64,000 nt of DNA from Janthinobacterium sp. ROICE36 (GTDB taxonomy: Bacteria > Pseudomonadota > Gammaproteobacteria > Burkholderiales > Burkholderiaceae_D). The DNA is taken from NCBI RefSeq assembly GCF_002869965.1, contig NZ_PEBS01000017.1, positions 1-64,000 on the forward strand, given 5' to 3'. Below, piece by piece: positions 1 through 9,361 of the stretch. The notes under the pieces were generated by a model that was not told where the DNA came from, did not search any database, and was given only the letters and a program-made list of their open reading frames with translations. The translations under genes and the position numbers were made by a program. Position 1 is the stretch's first letter, and every line of letters begins with the position of its first letter.

Positions 1-2
1 AT

Positions 3-107
3 TTACTGAAAAACGAAAAGACAACCAAGGCCGGCATCGCTACCAAACGCTTAAAAGCTGGCTGGAATGCCGACTATCTCGCCAAGGTCTTGGGCTTGCC
101 GACCTGA
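3..107 (+). CDS. 3' end of an unidentified gene (partial)
   Basis: An open frame enters from the left edge and stops at TGA 105-107, giving a 34-residue C-terminal fragment rich in Lys and Ala that ends in KVLGLPT. The fragment carries no motif I recognise, so no function is assigned. It lies on the same strand as cfa, about 140 bases upstream. It may be a true gene tail or a chance open frame; 34 codons is too short to decide. The 140 bases that follow hold no gene I can support, only the hairpin in front of cfa. Confidence 0.35.
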   Translation, partial: LLKNEKTTKAGIATKRLKAGWNADYLAKVLGLPT

Positions 108-214
108 TGCTTCATGCAATCGCCCTGCGCAGTCAAGGCGGCGCAAAGCAAGCTGGTCAATATAGGTGTAGGCTACGAGAGTAGAAGTTACTAAATAACA
201 TTGTTTCTCAATTT

Positions 215-234
215 GCGGCCCCAGCCGGGGCCGC
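215..234 (+). promoter_or_regulatory. GC-rich hairpin just upstream of the cfa ribosome binding site
   Basis: An eight-base perfect stem, GCGGCCCC (215-222) with GGGGCCGC (227-234), closes a four-base loop. It ends seven bases before the GGAGG at 241-245. There is no T-run after it, so it is not a typical intrinsic terminator. It could be the terminator of the upstream gene, or an mRNA structure affecting cfa translation. Confidence 0.45.
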
Positions 235-250
235 TGCATTGGAGGCCATT

Positions 251-1477
251 TTGTTTGTACAAAACCAACTCAAGTCCTGGGTCGCCAGCATCCGCAGCAA
301 GACCGCCTTGCCGCTCCGTATAGAATTGTGGAATGGCCAGCATGTGGACCTATCCAGCGAAACGCCGCGCGTCACCATCCGGCTGCCGACCGTCGCCTCG
401 GCGCGCTATCTGCTGAACCCGTCGCTGGCCAATCTGGGCTCGGCCTATGTGGAAGGCAATATCGAAGTCAGGGGCACGGCCCAGGACATGATTTCCATCT
501 GCAATGCGCTGGCGCGCAATACCCTGAAACCGGAAGGCAAGCTGGCCCGCATCGTGCGCAGCTTTACGCACGACAAGAGCAAGGATGCCGAAGCCATCCG
601 CTACCACTACGATGTGTCGAACGCCTTCTATGAACAGTTTCTCGACCCCGCCCTCGTGTATTCCTGCGCCTATTTTGAAGATGGCGATGAAACGCTGGCG
701 CAGGCGCAGGTCAAGAAGATCGACCATATCCTGAAGAAAATCCAGCTGCAGCCGGGCCAGACCCTGCTCGACATCGGCTGCGGCTGGGGCGCGCTGGTCA
801 TCCGTGCCGCGCAGCAATATGGCGCCCGCTGCGTGGGCGTGACCCTGTCGGAAAACCAGTACGCGCTGGCGCGCGAGCGCGTGGCGGCGGCCGGCCTCGC
901 GCACCTGGTCGAGATTCGCCTGCAAGACTACCGCGACGTGGCGGGGCAGTTCGACCGCATCACCAGCGTGGGCATGTTCGAGCACGTGGGCCTCAAGCAT
1001 TTACCCGAGTACTTTGCCATCATCAACAAGCTGCTGGCGCCGCACGGCATGGCGATGAACCACGGTATCACCTCCACCGACCCGGAGAATGGCGAAACGC
1101 CATATGGCGGCGGTGAGTTCATCGAGAAATATGTGTTTCCGCACGGCGAACTGGCGCACATCGGCAATGTGCTCAAGACCATGCAGCAAGGGGGCCTGGA
1201 AGTGCTGGACGTGGAAAACCTGCGCCGCCATTATGCGCGCACCTGCGCCCTGTGGACGGAGAATTTCGAAGCCCATGCCGAGCAAATTCGTCCTCTGGCG
1301 GGCGAACGGCGCTTCCGCATCTGGCACGTCTACCTGGCCGGCTGCGCGTATGCCTTCGAACAAGACCTGATCAGCCTGTACCAGATCGTCTGCGTGAAGG
1401 CGGGACGGCGTTCCTCCACCCTGCCCTGGTCGCGCAACTACATGTATGCGCAGGAGACAAGGCCGGCGCGCGTGTAG
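251..1477 (+). CDS. cfa: Cyclopropane-fatty-acyl-phospholipid synthase
   Basis: Transfers a methylene group from S-adenosylmethionine to the cis double bond of unsaturated acyl chains in membrane phospholipids, typically in stationary phase or acid stress. The 408-residue protein has the family blocks YHYDVSNAFY (about 118-127), YSCAYF (137-142), SAM motif I LLDIGCGWG (172-180) and GMFEHVG (241-247). No ATG is available near the N-terminus. A TTG at 251 sits five bases after a perfect GGAGG (241-245), whereas the TTG at 239 overlaps that ribosome binding site, so 251 is chosen. It stands alone, with a flavin reductase gene about 100 bases downstream on the same strand. Confidence 0.93.
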   Translation: MFVQNQLKSWVASIRSKTALPLRIELWNGQHVDLSSETPRVTIRLPTVASARYLLNPSLANLGSAYVEGNIEVRGTAQDMISICNALARNTLKPEGKLARIVRSFTHDKSKDAEAIRYHYDVSNAFYEQFLDPALVYSCAYFEDGDETLAQAQVKKIDHILKKIQLQPGQTLLDIGCGWGALVIRAAQQYGARCVGVTLSENQYALARERVAAAGLAHLVEIRLQDYRDVAGQFDRITSVGMFEHVGLKHLPEYFAIINKLLAPHGMAMNHGITSTDPENGETPYGGGEFIEKYVFPHGELAHIGNVLKTMQQGGLEVLDVENLRRHYARTCALWTENFEAHAEQIRPLAGERRFRIWHVYLAGCAYAFEQDLISLYQIVCVKAGRRSSTLPWSRNYMYAQETRPARV

Positions 1478-1579
1478 CCCGATGGGACGTGCGTCAGGCC
1501 GCATCGACAGGCCTGCTGGCCACGATTGCGCTGGCATGGCCGATTTTTGGCATAATGTCAGCAAATAGACAGGTCACCC

Positions 1580-2086
1580 ATGAACACACGCTCTCCCCGC
1601 GCGCCAGCGCAAGAATTCGATACGACACATTTCCGCCAGGCGCTGTCGCAGTTTGCCACCGGCGTGACGGTCATTACCACGCGCCTGGCCGATGGCAGTT
1701 TCCGCGGCTTGACGGCCAGCTCCTTCAATTCCGTCTCGCTGTCGCCGCCCCTGGTACTGTGGAGCCTCGGTTCCGTGGCAAACAGCATGCCCATTTTCAG
1801 CGGCAACTCGCATTACGTCATCAATGTGCTGGGCGCCGAGCAGGCGGAACTGGCGCAGCGTTTTGCGCGCCGCACGCCGAATCCCTTCGACGACGTCGAA
1901 TACGAACTGTCGCGCACGGGCCAGCCCATCCTGAAAGGCGCGTCGGCGTGGTTCGAATGCCACAACCGCAGCCGCTATCCGGAAGGCGACCACGTCATTT
2001 TCGTGGGCGAAGTGGAGCAATGCGCGTTTGCCGCGCAGCCGCCCTTGATCTTCCACAATGGAAAATTCAATATACCGCCAGCCTGA
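1580..2086 (+). CDS. Flavin reductase family protein (FMN-binding split barrel)
   Basis: 168 residues, the usual length for short-chain flavin reductases (HpaC/RutF-like), which reduce FMN or FAD with NAD(P)H and often feed a two-component monooxygenase. Typical family features are FATGVTVITT near residue 26, GLTASSFNSVSLSPPLV near 48-64 and the C-terminal block with GDHVIFVGEV. No partner monooxygenase is visible nearby, so the physiological acceptor is unknown. It is followed directly by a bidirectional terminator that separates it from the convergent ompW-like gene. Confidence 0.85.
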   Translation: MNTRSPRAPAQEFDTTHFRQALSQFATGVTVITTRLADGSFRGLTASSFNSVSLSPPLVLWSLGSVANSMPIFSGNSHYVINVLGAEQAELAQRFARRTPNPFDDVEYELSRTGQPILKGASAWFECHNRSRYPEGDHVIFVGEVEQCAFAAQPPLIFHNGKFNIPPA

Positions 2087-2094
2087 GCGGGACA

Positions 2095-2120
2095 AAAAAA
2101 ATCCGCCGAGGCGGATTTTT
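2095..2120. terminator. Bidirectional intrinsic terminator
   Basis: The stem AAAATCCGCC (2098-2107) pairs with GGCGGATTTT (2110-2119), flanked by an A-run on the left and a T-run on the right. It lies between the convergent flavin reductase and ompW-like genes, so it can terminate both. Confidence 0.85.
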
Positions 2121-2124
2121 TATT

Positions 2125-2811
2125 TTACAAGGTAAAGTTGTACCCGATGCTGATACTCACGGCAACCGGGTCGAGCTTGATGTCCTGCGTCTGCCCCGTC
2201 GAGAATTTCGCCTTGGTTTTCAGGTAGGTCTTGACCACGGCCACATCGGCAAACCAGCGCTCGTTGATGGCCACGGTACTGCCCACCACCAGGCTGCCTG
2301 TCAGCTTGTTGTCCATGCGGTAGGTGACTGGTTTTCCACCCGGATCCAGCAAGGCCGTCATCTGACCCGAGCCGGTTTCCTTCTGGAAATAAGCATACGT
2401 CAAGCCTGCGCCCACGTAAGGGCGGATCATCGCATTGGGCTGGAAGAAACGGTACTGGATGAAGGCCGTCGGCGGCAACACTTCTGCCGTGCCCAGCTTG
2501 CCCGTGCCCTTGATGGCACCATCGCCCACCAGGTCGTGCTTGTACGGCACGCCGAGGATCATTTCAGCGGAAAAATTGTCCGTGAGCATGTAGGCAAAGC
2601 TCAGGATGGGCTTGGTATCTGCCTTGACATCGGCCTTGGTGCCCGGCAGTGCCGGTGCGGAAATGTCGCCACTGTCCACGTGCGGCGTGATCTTGTTGAT
2701 GCCAGCCTTGACCATCCAGGTGCCTGCGCTTTGCGCCGAAGCGCCCGTCGCCATGGCCATCGCGGCAGCTGCAGCCAGCACGCGTACAGCGGTATTCAAA
2801 CGATTCTTCAT
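2125..2811 (-). CDS. ompW: OmpW family outer membrane protein
   Basis: 228 residues with a Sec signal peptide (MKNRLNTAVRVLAAAAAMAMATGASA, cut near residue 26) and an eight-strand beta-barrel pattern. The mature N-terminus (GTWMVKAGINKITPH), the central AFIQYRFF and RPYVGAGLTY, and the terminal aromatic GYNFTL are OmpW-like. OmpW barrels pass small hydrophobic molecules across the outer membrane. The start ATG at 2811 is preceded by AGGAGA; an open frame runs further upstream to 2907 but lacks a signal peptide there. It may share a transcript with the SGNH lipoprotein gene upstream, which ends 99 bases before this start. Confidence 0.9.
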   Translation of the reverse strand: MKNRLNTAVRVLAAAAAMAMATGASAQSAGTWMVKAGINKITPHVDSGDISAPALPGTKADVKADTKPILSFAYMLTDNFSAEMILGVPYKHDLVGDGAIKGTGKLGTAEVLPPTAFIQYRFFQPNAMIRPYVGAGLTYAYFQKETGSGQMTALLDPGGKPVTYRMDNKLTGSLVVGSTVAINERWFADVAVVKTYLKTKAKFSTGQTQDIKLDPVAVSISIGYNFTL

Positions 2812-2910
2812 CTTGTCTCCTGATTCATTATGTGCGGAGTGTTCCGCTATCGAGTCTTGTCGCTGCCGACACCGGCCGCGCCTCCCAGGCACAGCCGGTA
2901 CGGCCATCCC

Positions 2911-4326
2911 TTACAGCCAGCCCCGCACGACCATGTCCTTGGCCACGTAACGGGCCAGCAACAGGTTATTGAACGGCGTAGGATGCACATCGTCGGCATA
3001 CGCGTAGTGGCTGACGTCGCCCGCCTTCAGGTTCGTGCCATTGCACACCAGCGAGCTGCCCAGGATATTGCCTGGCGCGGTCAGGTCGCACGCCGTCTCG
3101 CTGACATTGGTCAAGCCATACGGGCCGGGATTGACGCCCTGGTCATGGCTGACGGCAAACACGTCGACCAGCAAGACTTTCGCATTGCCGCTCAGGCCGC
3201 CGCTCAGTTCGCCATTGAAGGTGCTGACCATGGCATTGATGAGCGCCTTGGTATTGGCATCCTTGCTCAAGCCCGATGGTGTACCGGCCACGTCCGGCAG
3301 ATTGTTGACCACCACATAGTTGGCGCCCTTGGCAATGATCTGGTCCTTGACCAGCGCTACCAGTTCGGTGCCAGCCTGTTTCATGGCGCCAACCAATGCA
3401 GGTCCGTTCGCTGCGGCGTAATCGGCACCGGCCTTGGCGCCTGCAGCGGCGCCGGCGGCGTTACCGGTAACGGTGGCATCGGCTTGCGCCTTGGCCACCA
3501 GCGGACCATACACGGTTTGCGAAGATATTCCCGGATCACCGGCAATAACGGCAGCTTGCACGGCAGCACCCACGATCGATGCGGAGGTGGCGCCGGGCGC
3601 TGCGGCGGCAGCCGCCACGGCGGCGCCGATGGCTTGCGCCGCCGTGGCAGGATTGGCGGCGTGAGCAGCGAAGGCCGCGACCAAATTGGTGGCAAAGGCT
3701 TTCGCGCCGGCAGCGGCACCAGCAGTCGCGCCTGCCGCCTGACCAGCTGCGGTCGCCTTCGCTTGCAAATCACCCAGCAAGAACAGCACGTCGTTACCGC
3801 CGGCCATCACGAAAACGGCTTCCGTGCCGCTGAACTTGCCGCCGGAAACGGCGAGGTGGTTCGCGATCTGCGTCACCACGGGCACGGTCAGGGCGCCCAG
3901 CTCGCTGCCCGTCACCTTGTTGTTCGGGCCAAACGGATTGGTCACGCGCGAGCCGCCCATGGCGTAGCCGTAGCAACCAGCATGCTTGACGCGCGGCACG
4001 GCCAAGCCCTTCAACGCATTGCCTTCCAGGCCAGTTTCGGCGGCGCATGGCGCGGCCAGGCCGAATTGCGCGGCCAGATGCTCGGTCCAGTTCTTGCCCG
4101 TCAGTTCAGGATTGATCTTGGTATTGTCGCCATTGATGGTGAACTTGCCGCCACCTTTCGCCAGCACCGTGCCGACGGCATACGAACCGACATCGGACAG
4201 GCTGTCGCCGAACGACACCTGCGCCGTGTATTTGACTTTCAAGGCTTGATCACCGCCACTGGCACCGCCGCAACCTGCCAGGACAGCCGCAGCCAGCACG
4301 GCCAGCGCGAATTTTGTTTGATGCAT
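2911..4326 (-). CDS. GDSL/SGNH-family esterase lipoprotein with Ala-rich insert
   Basis: Predicted outer-membrane-anchored lipase or esterase of 471 residues. It has a lipoprotein signal with lipobox LAGC (Cys19). The SGNH blocks are visible: FGDSLSD with Ser42, GG near 124-125, GGND at 176-179, and a C-terminal DDVH (445-448) giving the catalytic Asp and His. Between block III and the C-terminal domain, residues about 187-312 are dominated by Ala and Gly (runs such as AAVAAAAAA), which is unusual for the family. The fold therefore appears split by a low-complexity helical segment. No autotransporter barrel is present. Substrate unknown. Confidence 0.85.
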   Translation of the reverse strand: MHQTKFALAVLAAAVLAGCGGASGGDQALKVKYTAQVSFGDSLSDVGSYAVGTVLAKGGGKFTINGDNTKINPELTGKNWTEHLAAQFGLAAPCAAETGLEGNALKGLAVPRVKHAGCYGYAMGGSRVTNPFGPNNKVTGSELGALTVPVVTQIANHLAVSGGKFSGTEAVFVMAGGNDVLFLLGDLQAKATAAGQAAGATAGAAAGAKAFATNLVAAFAAHAANPATAAQAIGAAVAAAAAAPGATSASIVGAAVQAAVIAGDPGISSQTVYGPLVAKAQADATVTGNAAGAAAGAKAGADYAAANGPALVGAMKQAGTELVALVKDQIIAKGANYVVVNNLPDVAGTPSGLSKDANTKALINAMVSTFNGELSGGLSGNAKVLLVDVFAVSHDQGVNPGPYGLTNVSETACDLTAPGNILGSSLVCNGTNLKAGDVSHYAYADDVHPTPFNNLLLARYVAKDMVVRGWL

Positions 4327-4411
4327 TTTGTCTCCTCGGTCTTTTTTCTGGTTTCTAAACGAACGGGCGTGCTATTCGCTACCCAACTAATATGCCATCG
4401 TTCTGTAGGCT

Positions 4412-4439
4412 TGTATAGAAAATATGTTTTAAAAATCAA
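4412..4439 (-). promoter_or_regulatory. Candidate sigma-70 promoter for the SGNH lipoprotein gene
   Basis: Read on the minus strand, TTGATT (4439-4434) is followed after 16 bases by TATACA (4417-4412), in the only AT-rich segment upstream of the lipoprotein start at 4326. Transcription would begin near 4405, leaving an untranslated leader of about 80 bases. This is a sequence-pattern inference only. Confidence 0.5.
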
Positions 4440-4505
4440 CGAAATAACAACACCGACAGCGCCCTGTCACTAGCGGGCGATCGGATGAATTATGGAGGAT
4501 TTAAG

Positions 4506-4571
4506 ATGGTTCGTGGCAAGCATCTCTATTGCGCTGCATCAAGAAAAAGCCCCTTTCGGGGCTTTTCATGA
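4506..4571 (+). CDS. Candidate 21-residue small ORF with a strong ribosome binding site
   Basis: ATG at 4506 is preceded by a perfect GGAGG (4494-4498) with seven-base spacing. The frame encodes 21 residues (beginning MVRGKHLYCAASRK) and stops at TGA 4569-4571. It is antiparallel to the 3' end of tsaC, and its last third is the stem of the tsaC terminator. The good ribosome binding site argues for translation. The lack of a clear promoter, the tiny size and the overlap with a terminator argue against it. No function can be assigned. Confidence 0.25.
   Translation: MVRGKHLYCAASRKSPFRGFS
4545..4566 (-). terminator. Intrinsic terminator of the pur-tsaC transcript
   Basis: The stem AAAAGCCCC (4545-4553) and GGGGCTTTT (4558-4566) encloses the loop TTTC. 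On the minus strand it ends in a T-run and begins on the last base of the tsaC stop codon, an economical arrangement. Confidence 0.85.
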
Positions 4572-5588
4572 TGCGGACAGAAGCTGCTGTAAGATAGCAC
4601 TTGAGCCGAACGCGGCGCGCCGCAAACGGTCATTCACGCCCAGCCACTCGGGGCCGGTGGGCGGTGCTTCGACGAGTATCAGTTCGGCGCCGACCTGATC
4701 CATCGTGCGCAGCGAGGCATACAGCGCATGCGCGTAGTTTTCCGGGGTCGCTGCCAGGCGCACGCTGGCGCTGGCCGGCGGCAGATCCGAGTAATGGATC
4801 AGGGCCACGCGGCGCCCGTCGTTGAGCAAGCGGTTCAAGGTGGCGCGCACGTCGTCGCTGTGTTGCATCGCAACAGGCGTGTGTGGCGCGTAATGCGATT
4901 CCAGCGTGCCCGAGGCACGCGGCGCGGCCGCGTCCGCCACAGCCGGTGCGCGGCCAATCACGGCAGCGATCTGTGCGCTGCTGATATGACCGGGACGCAG
5001 CAGCACGGGACCGTGCGTGGCCAGGCGCGACAGGTCGATGATGGTCGACTCGATGCCCACCTCGCTCTGCCCGCCATCGAGGACCAGGCCCAGCAAGCCG
5101 CTGTCCAGTTCCACCGCGAATTCATCGCGCACATGCTGCGCCGTGGTTGGACTGACATTGCCGAATTTGTTTGCCGACGGCGCCGCCAGGCCGCCCTTGC
5201 CACCCTTGAAGGTGCCTAGCAATGCGATAGCCACCGGGTGCGACGGGCAACGCAAGCCCACCGTATCCTGGCCGCCGGAGACGGCGTCGGGAATATGCGC
5301 GGCGCGCTTGACGATCAGGGTCAGCGGACCGGGCCAGAAGGCGGCCACCAGTTGCTGCGCCTCGGCCGGAATGTCATCGGACCAGTGCGCCAAGTCGGCG
5401 CCAGGCGCCACGTGCACGATCACGGGGTGGTCCGAGGGACGGCCCTTGGCTTCGTAGATGCGCGCCACGGCGACCGGGTTTTCCGCATCGGCGCCCAGGC
5501 CGTACACAGTTTCCGTCGGGAAAGCGACGAGGCCGCCCGCTTCCAGCACTGCAACAGCCGCTGCCAGGTCTTGTGCGGGCACGCTCAC
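4566..5588 (-). CDS. tsaC: L-threonylcarbamoyladenylate synthase (Sua5/TsaC, long form)
   Basis: Makes threonylcarbamoyl-AMP from threonine, bicarbonate and ATP, the first step of the t6A37 modification of ANN-decoding tRNAs. The 340-residue protein has an N-terminal YrdC domain (about 5-195), with [10 protein letters not shown] and the KGRPSDHP nucleotide-binding signature, and [10 protein letters not shown]-terminal Sua5 domain (about 215-335) begins near [14 protein letters not shown], so this is the two-domain Sua5 type, not the short TsaC. The GTG at 5588 overlaps the TGA of purK (GTGA), suggesting translational coupling; a second in-frame GTG lies at 5582. It is the last gene of the purE-purK group. 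Confidence 0.92.
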   Translation of the reverse strand: MSVPAQDLAAAVAVLEAGGLVAFPTETVYGLGADAENPVAVARIYEAKGRPSDHPVIVHVAPGADLAHWSDDIPAEAQQLVAAFWPGPLTLIVKRAAHIPDAVSGGQDTVGLRCPSHPVAIALLGTFKGGKGGLAAPSANKFGNVSPTTAQHVRDEFAVELDSGLLGLVLDGGQSEVGIESTIIDLSRLATHGPVLLRPGHISSAQIAAVIGRAPAVADAAAPRASGTLESHYAPHTPVAMQHSDDVRATLNRLLNDGRRVALIHYSDLPPASASVRLAATPENYAHALYASLRTMDQVGAELILVEAPPTGPEWLGVNDRLRRAAFGSSAILQQLLSAS

Positions 5589-6781
5589 GGCGCGATTCCC
5601 AGGATCAGGCAAGCGTCGCGCAGGCGCTGCTGCGCTTCTTGCAAGGTGGCCGCGATCAAGGTCAGGTGGCCCATCTTGCGCCCGCGACGCGGATCGTCCT
5701 TGCCGTACAGATGCAAACAGGCACCCGGCAACGCCAGCACCTGGTCCCACGCCGGTTCGCTGGCAACATCGCTGCCGTCGGCAAACCAGGCGTCGCCCAG
5801 GATGTTGAGCATCACGGCAGGCGAATGCTGGCGCACGTCGCCCAGCGGCAGGCGCGCCATGGCCCGCACCTGCTGCGCGAACTGGCTGGTGACGCAGGCA
5901 TCCATCGTGTAATGGCCGCTGTTGTGCGGACGCGGCGCCATTTCATTGACCACCAGGCTGCCATCGTCAAGCACGAAAAATTCGATGCACAGCACGCCGA
6001 CATAGCCGAGTTCGGCGACCATGGCTTGCGCCGCCCGCTGCGCCTTGGCGGCGCAGTCGTCCGACACGTTCGGGCCCGGCACGGTGGTGGTAAACAGCAC
6101 GCCGTCGCGGTGTACGTTTTCGGCGATCGGGTACACGACCGATTCGCCGTCCACGCCGCGCGCCGTCAGCACCGACACTTCATACGCCAACGGCAGCATC
6201 TTTTCCAACAGGCAAGTAACTTGTCCCATTTCCGCGAAGGCGGCGCGCACTTCGTCGCGCGTACGCACGCGGAACTGGCCCTTGCCGTCATAGCCCATGC
6301 GCACGGTTTTCAGTATGCCTGGCAGCAAGTCGTCGGCTATGTCGTCGATATCGTGCTGCGTGGCAATCACCATGTGCGGCGCCGGCAGCACGCCGGATTT
6401 GCCCGCGCAGGCGACAAAGAAACGCTTTTCCGCGATGCGGTCTTGCGCCACCGACACGCCATGCGCATCGGGCGCGACGAACACGCGTTCGGCCAGGCGC
6501 GACAGGCTGTCGGCGGACACGTTCTCGAATTCCGTGGTGACGGCCAGGCATTGTGCGGCCAGGGCGTCGAGGCCGGCGGCATCGCTGTAGCCGGCATTGA
6601 TGAGGCGCTGCGCCACCTGCCCCGCAGGGCAGGCGTCCGACGGTTCCAGTACAGCCACCTGATAGCCCATGCCCTGGGCGGCCTGGGCAAACATGCGGCC
6701 GAGCTGGCCGCCGCCCATCACGCCCAGCCACGCCGGTGGGTTGGCGACGGGCAACAATGGGGAAGTCGATTTACTATTCAT
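5585..6781 (-). CDS. purK: 5-(carboxyamino)imidazole ribonucleotide synthase
   Basis: ATP-grasp enzyme that converts AIR, bicarbonate and ATP to N5-CAIR in purine synthesis. The 398-residue protein shows the N-terminal [16 protein letters not shown] nucleotide-fold motif, the central ATP-grasp region ([23 protein letters not shown]) and the catalytic [14 protein letters not shown] block near 275-290. It lies 15 bases after purE, which supplies the next enzyme (mutase), and overlaps tsaC by four bases, so all three are probably co-transcribed. Confidence 0.96.
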   Translation of the reverse strand: MNSKSTSPLLPVANPPAWLGVMGGGQLGRMFAQAAQGMGYQVAVLEPSDACPAGQVAQRLINAGYSDAAGLDALAAQCLAVTTEFENVSADSLSRLAERVFVAPDAHGVSVAQDRIAEKRFFVACAGKSGVLPAPHMVIATQHDIDDIADDLLPGILKTVRMGYDGKGQFRVRTRDEVRAAFAEMGQVTCLLEKMLPLAYEVSVLTARGVDGESVVYPIAENVHRDGVLFTTTVPGPNVSDDCAAKAQRAAQAMVAELGYVGVLCIEFFVLDDGSLVVNEMAPRPHNSGHYTMDACVTSQFAQQVRAMARLPLGDVRQHSPAVMLNILGDAWFADGSDVASEPAWDQVLALPGACLHLYGKDDPRRGRKMGHLTLIAATLQEAQQRLRDACLILGIAP

Positions 6782-6796
6782 TATTTTTCAAACACA

Positions 6797-7294
6797 TTAT
6801 TCAGGCAAGACCATGGCCTTGGCGGCGGCCGTTTGCGTGGCACGGAAGGCTTCGAGCTGGTCGGCCAGGGCGTCGTCGTTAGCGGCAAGCATCGCCACCG
6901 CCGTCAACGCCGCATTTGCCGCGCCCGCTTCGCCGATGGCGAAGGTGGCCACCGGCACGCCCTTGGGCATTTGCAGGATCGACAGCATGGAATCTTCGCC
7001 GCGCAAGTATTTCGATGGCACGGGCACGCCCAGCACGGGCACGATGGTCATCGCCGCCACCATGCCAGGCAGGTGGGCCGCGCCGCCGGCGCCGGCGATG
7101 ATGGCGCGCAAGCCGCGCGCGCGCGCGCTTTTTGCGTAGGCATACATTGCGTCGGGCATGCGGTGCGCGGAAATGACTTGCGCTTCGTACGGCACGCCAA
7201 ACTGTTTCAGGATGGCAACCGCGTTCTGCATCACCTCCCAGTCCGAGGACGACCCCATGATGACGCCGACCAGCGGCTTATTGTGCTCGCTCAT
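6797..7294 (-). CDS. purE: N5-carboxyaminoimidazole ribonucleotide mutase
   Basis: Class I PurE of 165 residues, which interconverts N5-CAIR and CAIR. The diagnostic motifs are [13 protein letters not shown] (10-22), VISAHRMPD (40-48) and [13 protein letters not shown] (66-78), with the His of SAHR as the conserved catalytic residue. It sits one base after purC and 15 bases before purK, so purC-purE-purK encode adjacent steps of the pathway in one leftward operon. Confidence 0.97.
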   Translation of the reverse strand: MSEHNKPLVGVIMGSSSDWEVMQNAVAILKQFGVPYEAQVISAHRMPDAMYAYAKSARARGLRAIIAGAGGAAHLPGMVAAMTIVPVLGVPVPSKYLRGEDSMLSILQMPKGVPVATFAIGEAGAANAALTAVAMLAANDDALADQLEAFRATQTAAAKAMVLPE

Positions 7295-7295
7295 C

Positions 7296-8189
7296 TCAGG
7301 CCTTCAGCTTCTCGCCCGTCAGGCGCTCGATGGCTTCAAAATACTTGGACTGGGTTTTTTCGATGACGTCGGCTGGCAGCGCAGGCGCCGGTGCAGTCTT
7401 GCCCCAGGTCAAGGTTTCCAGGTAGTCGCGCACGAATTGCTTGTCGAACGACGGCGGCGAGATGCCAGGCTGATACGAATCGGCGGGCCAGAAGCGCGAC
7501 GAGTCGGCCGTCAGCACTTCATCCATCAGATGCATGACGCCATTGTCGTCCAGGCCGAATTCGAACTTGGTGTCGGCGATGATGATGCCGCGCGTGGCCG
7601 CGTACTCGGCCGCAGCCTTGTACAGGGCGATGGCGACGTCGCGCATCTTGGCAGCCAGTTCCGCGCCGATGCGCTCTTCCATTTCAGCAAAGCTGATGTT
7701 TTCATCATGCTCGCCCAGCTCGGCCTTGGCCGCCGGGGTGAAGATCGGCTCCGGCAGTTTTTCCGCCTGTTGCAGGCCGGCTGGCAACTTGATGCCGCAG
7801 ATGCTGCCTGTATCTTGATAGTCTTTCCAGCCCGAACCGATGATGTAGCCGCGCACGACTGCCTCTACCATGATGGGTTTCAAGCGCTTGGCCACGACGG
7901 CACGGCCCTTGACTTGCTCCACTTCCTCGGGCGCCACCACGGATTCCGGCGCCACGCCGGTCAGGTGGTTCGGCACGATGTGGCCCAGTTTCTCGAACCA
8001 GAAGTCGCTCATGTGATTGAGCACCTTGCCCTTGCCGGGGATAGGCTCGTTCATGACGACATCGAAGGCCGACAGGCGGTCCGTGGTGACGATCAGGATC
8101 TTGTCGTCGCCAACGGCATAGTTGTCGCGGACCTTGCCGTGGCCCAGCAATGGCAGGGAATGGATGGAAGTCTGATAGAGGCTGTTCAT
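7296..8189 (-). CDS. purC: Phosphoribosylaminoimidazole-succinocarboxamide synthase
   Basis: SAICAR synthase joins CAIR to aspartate with ATP. The 297-residue protein is the longer betaproteobacterial form. It has [17 protein letters not shown] near the N-terminus, [33 protein letters not shown], and the [10 protein letters not shown] and [15 protein letters not shown] motifs. The ATG at 8189 matches the usual family start ([16 protein letters not shown]); the frame stays open to 8261 but that extension looks non-homologous. The 107 bases up to fba may hold a promoter, but I see no convincing one. Confidence 0.96.
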   Translation of the reverse strand: MNSLYQTSIHSLPLLGHGKVRDNYAVGDDKILIVTTDRLSAFDVVMNEPIPGKGKVLNHMSDFWFEKLGHIVPNHLTGVAPESVVAPEEVEQVKGRAVVAKRLKPIMVEAVVRGYIIGSGWKDYQDTGSICGIKLPAGLQQAEKLPEPIFTPAAKAELGEHDENISFAEMEERIGAELAAKMRDVAIALYKAAAEYAATRGIIIADTKFEFGLDDNGVMHLMDEVLTADSSRFWPADSYQPGISPPSFDKQFVRDYLETLTWGKTAPAPALPADVIEKTQSKYFEAIERLTGEKLKA

Positions 8190-8296
8190 AGCGGGGGAAT
8201 AGTTGGATGAAACGAAACCGGCAGGCAGGAAAGGCGCCCGCCGGTCGAGAAAATCGGGCACGGAGATACCGCTTCCGGCCCGTTCCAGACAGAATT

Positions 8297-9361
8297 TTAC
8301 TTCACAATTTGCGACAGCTCGCCGGCCTTGTAGCGCTCGGCCATTTTTTCCATCGTAACGACCTTGATTTTCGAGGCCTGGCCTTCGCAGCCGAAGGCTT
8401 GCATGCGGGCGCGCACGATTTGCTCGGCGGCCAGGCGGGCTGGCTTCAGGTAGTCGCGCGGGTCGAATTTCGACGGGTTTTCAAACAGATACTTGCGGAT
8501 CGCTGCCGTCATCGCCAGGCGGATGTCGGTGTCGATGTTGATCTTGCGCACGCCGTGACGGATGCCTTCCTGGATTTCTTCCACCGGCACGCCATAGGTT
8601 TCCTTCATGTCGCCGCCAAATTCGCGGATGATGGCCAGCAATTCCTGCGGCACCGACGAGGAACCATGCATCACCAGGTGGGTGTTCGGGATGCGCGCGT
8701 GGATTTCCTTGATGCGGTCGATGGCCAGGATGTCGCCCGTTGGCTTGCGCGTGAATTTGTACGCGCCGTGCGAGGTGCCGATGGCGATCGCCAGGGCGTC
8801 GCACTGGGTGCGCTGCACGAAATCGGCCGCTTGCGCCACGTCCGTCAACAGTTGCTCGCGCGTCATGGTGCCGTCGGCGCCGTGGCCGTCTTCCTTGTCG
8901 CCCTTCATGGTTTCCAGCGAACCGAGCACGCCCAGTTCCGCTTCCACCGTCACGCCGATGGCGTGCGAGAATTTCACCACTTCACGCGATACTTCCACGT
9001 TGTATTCGTAGGAAGCGACCGATTTTCCGTCCGCTTCCAGCGAACCGTCCATCATCACGGACGTGAAGCCCGAGCGGATGGCAGCCATGCAGACGGCTGG
9101 CGACTGGCCATGATCCTGGTGCATGACGACGGGAATGTGCGGATACGCTTCGACGGCGGCGTCGATCAGGTGGCGCAGGAAGGCTTCACCGGCGTACTTG
9201 CGCGCGCCAGCGGACGCTTGCATGATCACCGGGCTGTTGAGCGCATCGGCGGCAGCCATGATGGCTTGCACTTGCTCCAGGTTGTTGACGTTGAAAGCAG
9301 GAATGCCATAACCGTTTTCGGCGGCATGGTCCAGCAGTTGACGCATGGATACGAGAGACAT
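8297..9361 (-). CDS. fba: Class II fructose-bisphosphate aldolase
   Basis: Zinc enzyme that cleaves fructose 1,6-bisphosphate to glyceraldehyde 3-phosphate and dihydroxyacetone phosphate. In the 354 residues, HQDHG (81-85) supplies the catalytic Asp83 and a zinc His84. [33 protein letters not shown] and NIDTDIR match the CbbA/Fba subtype. The start ATG at 9361 has TGGAG upstream. It is the third gene of the leftward glycolytic set pgk-pyk-fba, with 173 bases between it and pyk, so separate promoters are possible. Confidence 0.96.
   Translation of the reverse strand: MSLVSMRQLLDHAAENGYGIPAFNVNNLEQVQAIMAAADALNSPVIMQASAGARKYAGEAFLRHLIDAAVEAYPHIPVVMHQDHGQSPAVCMAAIRSGFTSVMMDGSLEADGKSVASYEYNVEVSREVVKFSHAIGVTVEAELGVLGSLETMKGDKEDGHGADGTMTREQLLTDVAQAADFVQRTQCDALAIAIGTSHGAYKFTRKPTGDILAIDRIKEIHARIPNTHLVMHGSSSVPQELLAIIREFGGDMKETYGVPVEEIQEGIRHGVRKINIDTDIRLAMTAAIRKYLFENPSKFDPRDYLKPARLAAEQIVRARMQAFGCEGQASKIKVVTMEKMAERYKAGELSQIVK

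Noticed and set aside
2830..4473. A 547-codon frame antisense to the SGNH lipoprotein gene
   Set aside because: Mirror of the Ala/Gly-rich gene; it yields low-complexity Gly/Arg/His sequence and has no plausible start or ribosome binding site.
5573..7366. A 597-codon frame antisense to purK and purE
   Set aside because: Shadow frame without motifs; the sense strand encodes well-conserved enzymes.
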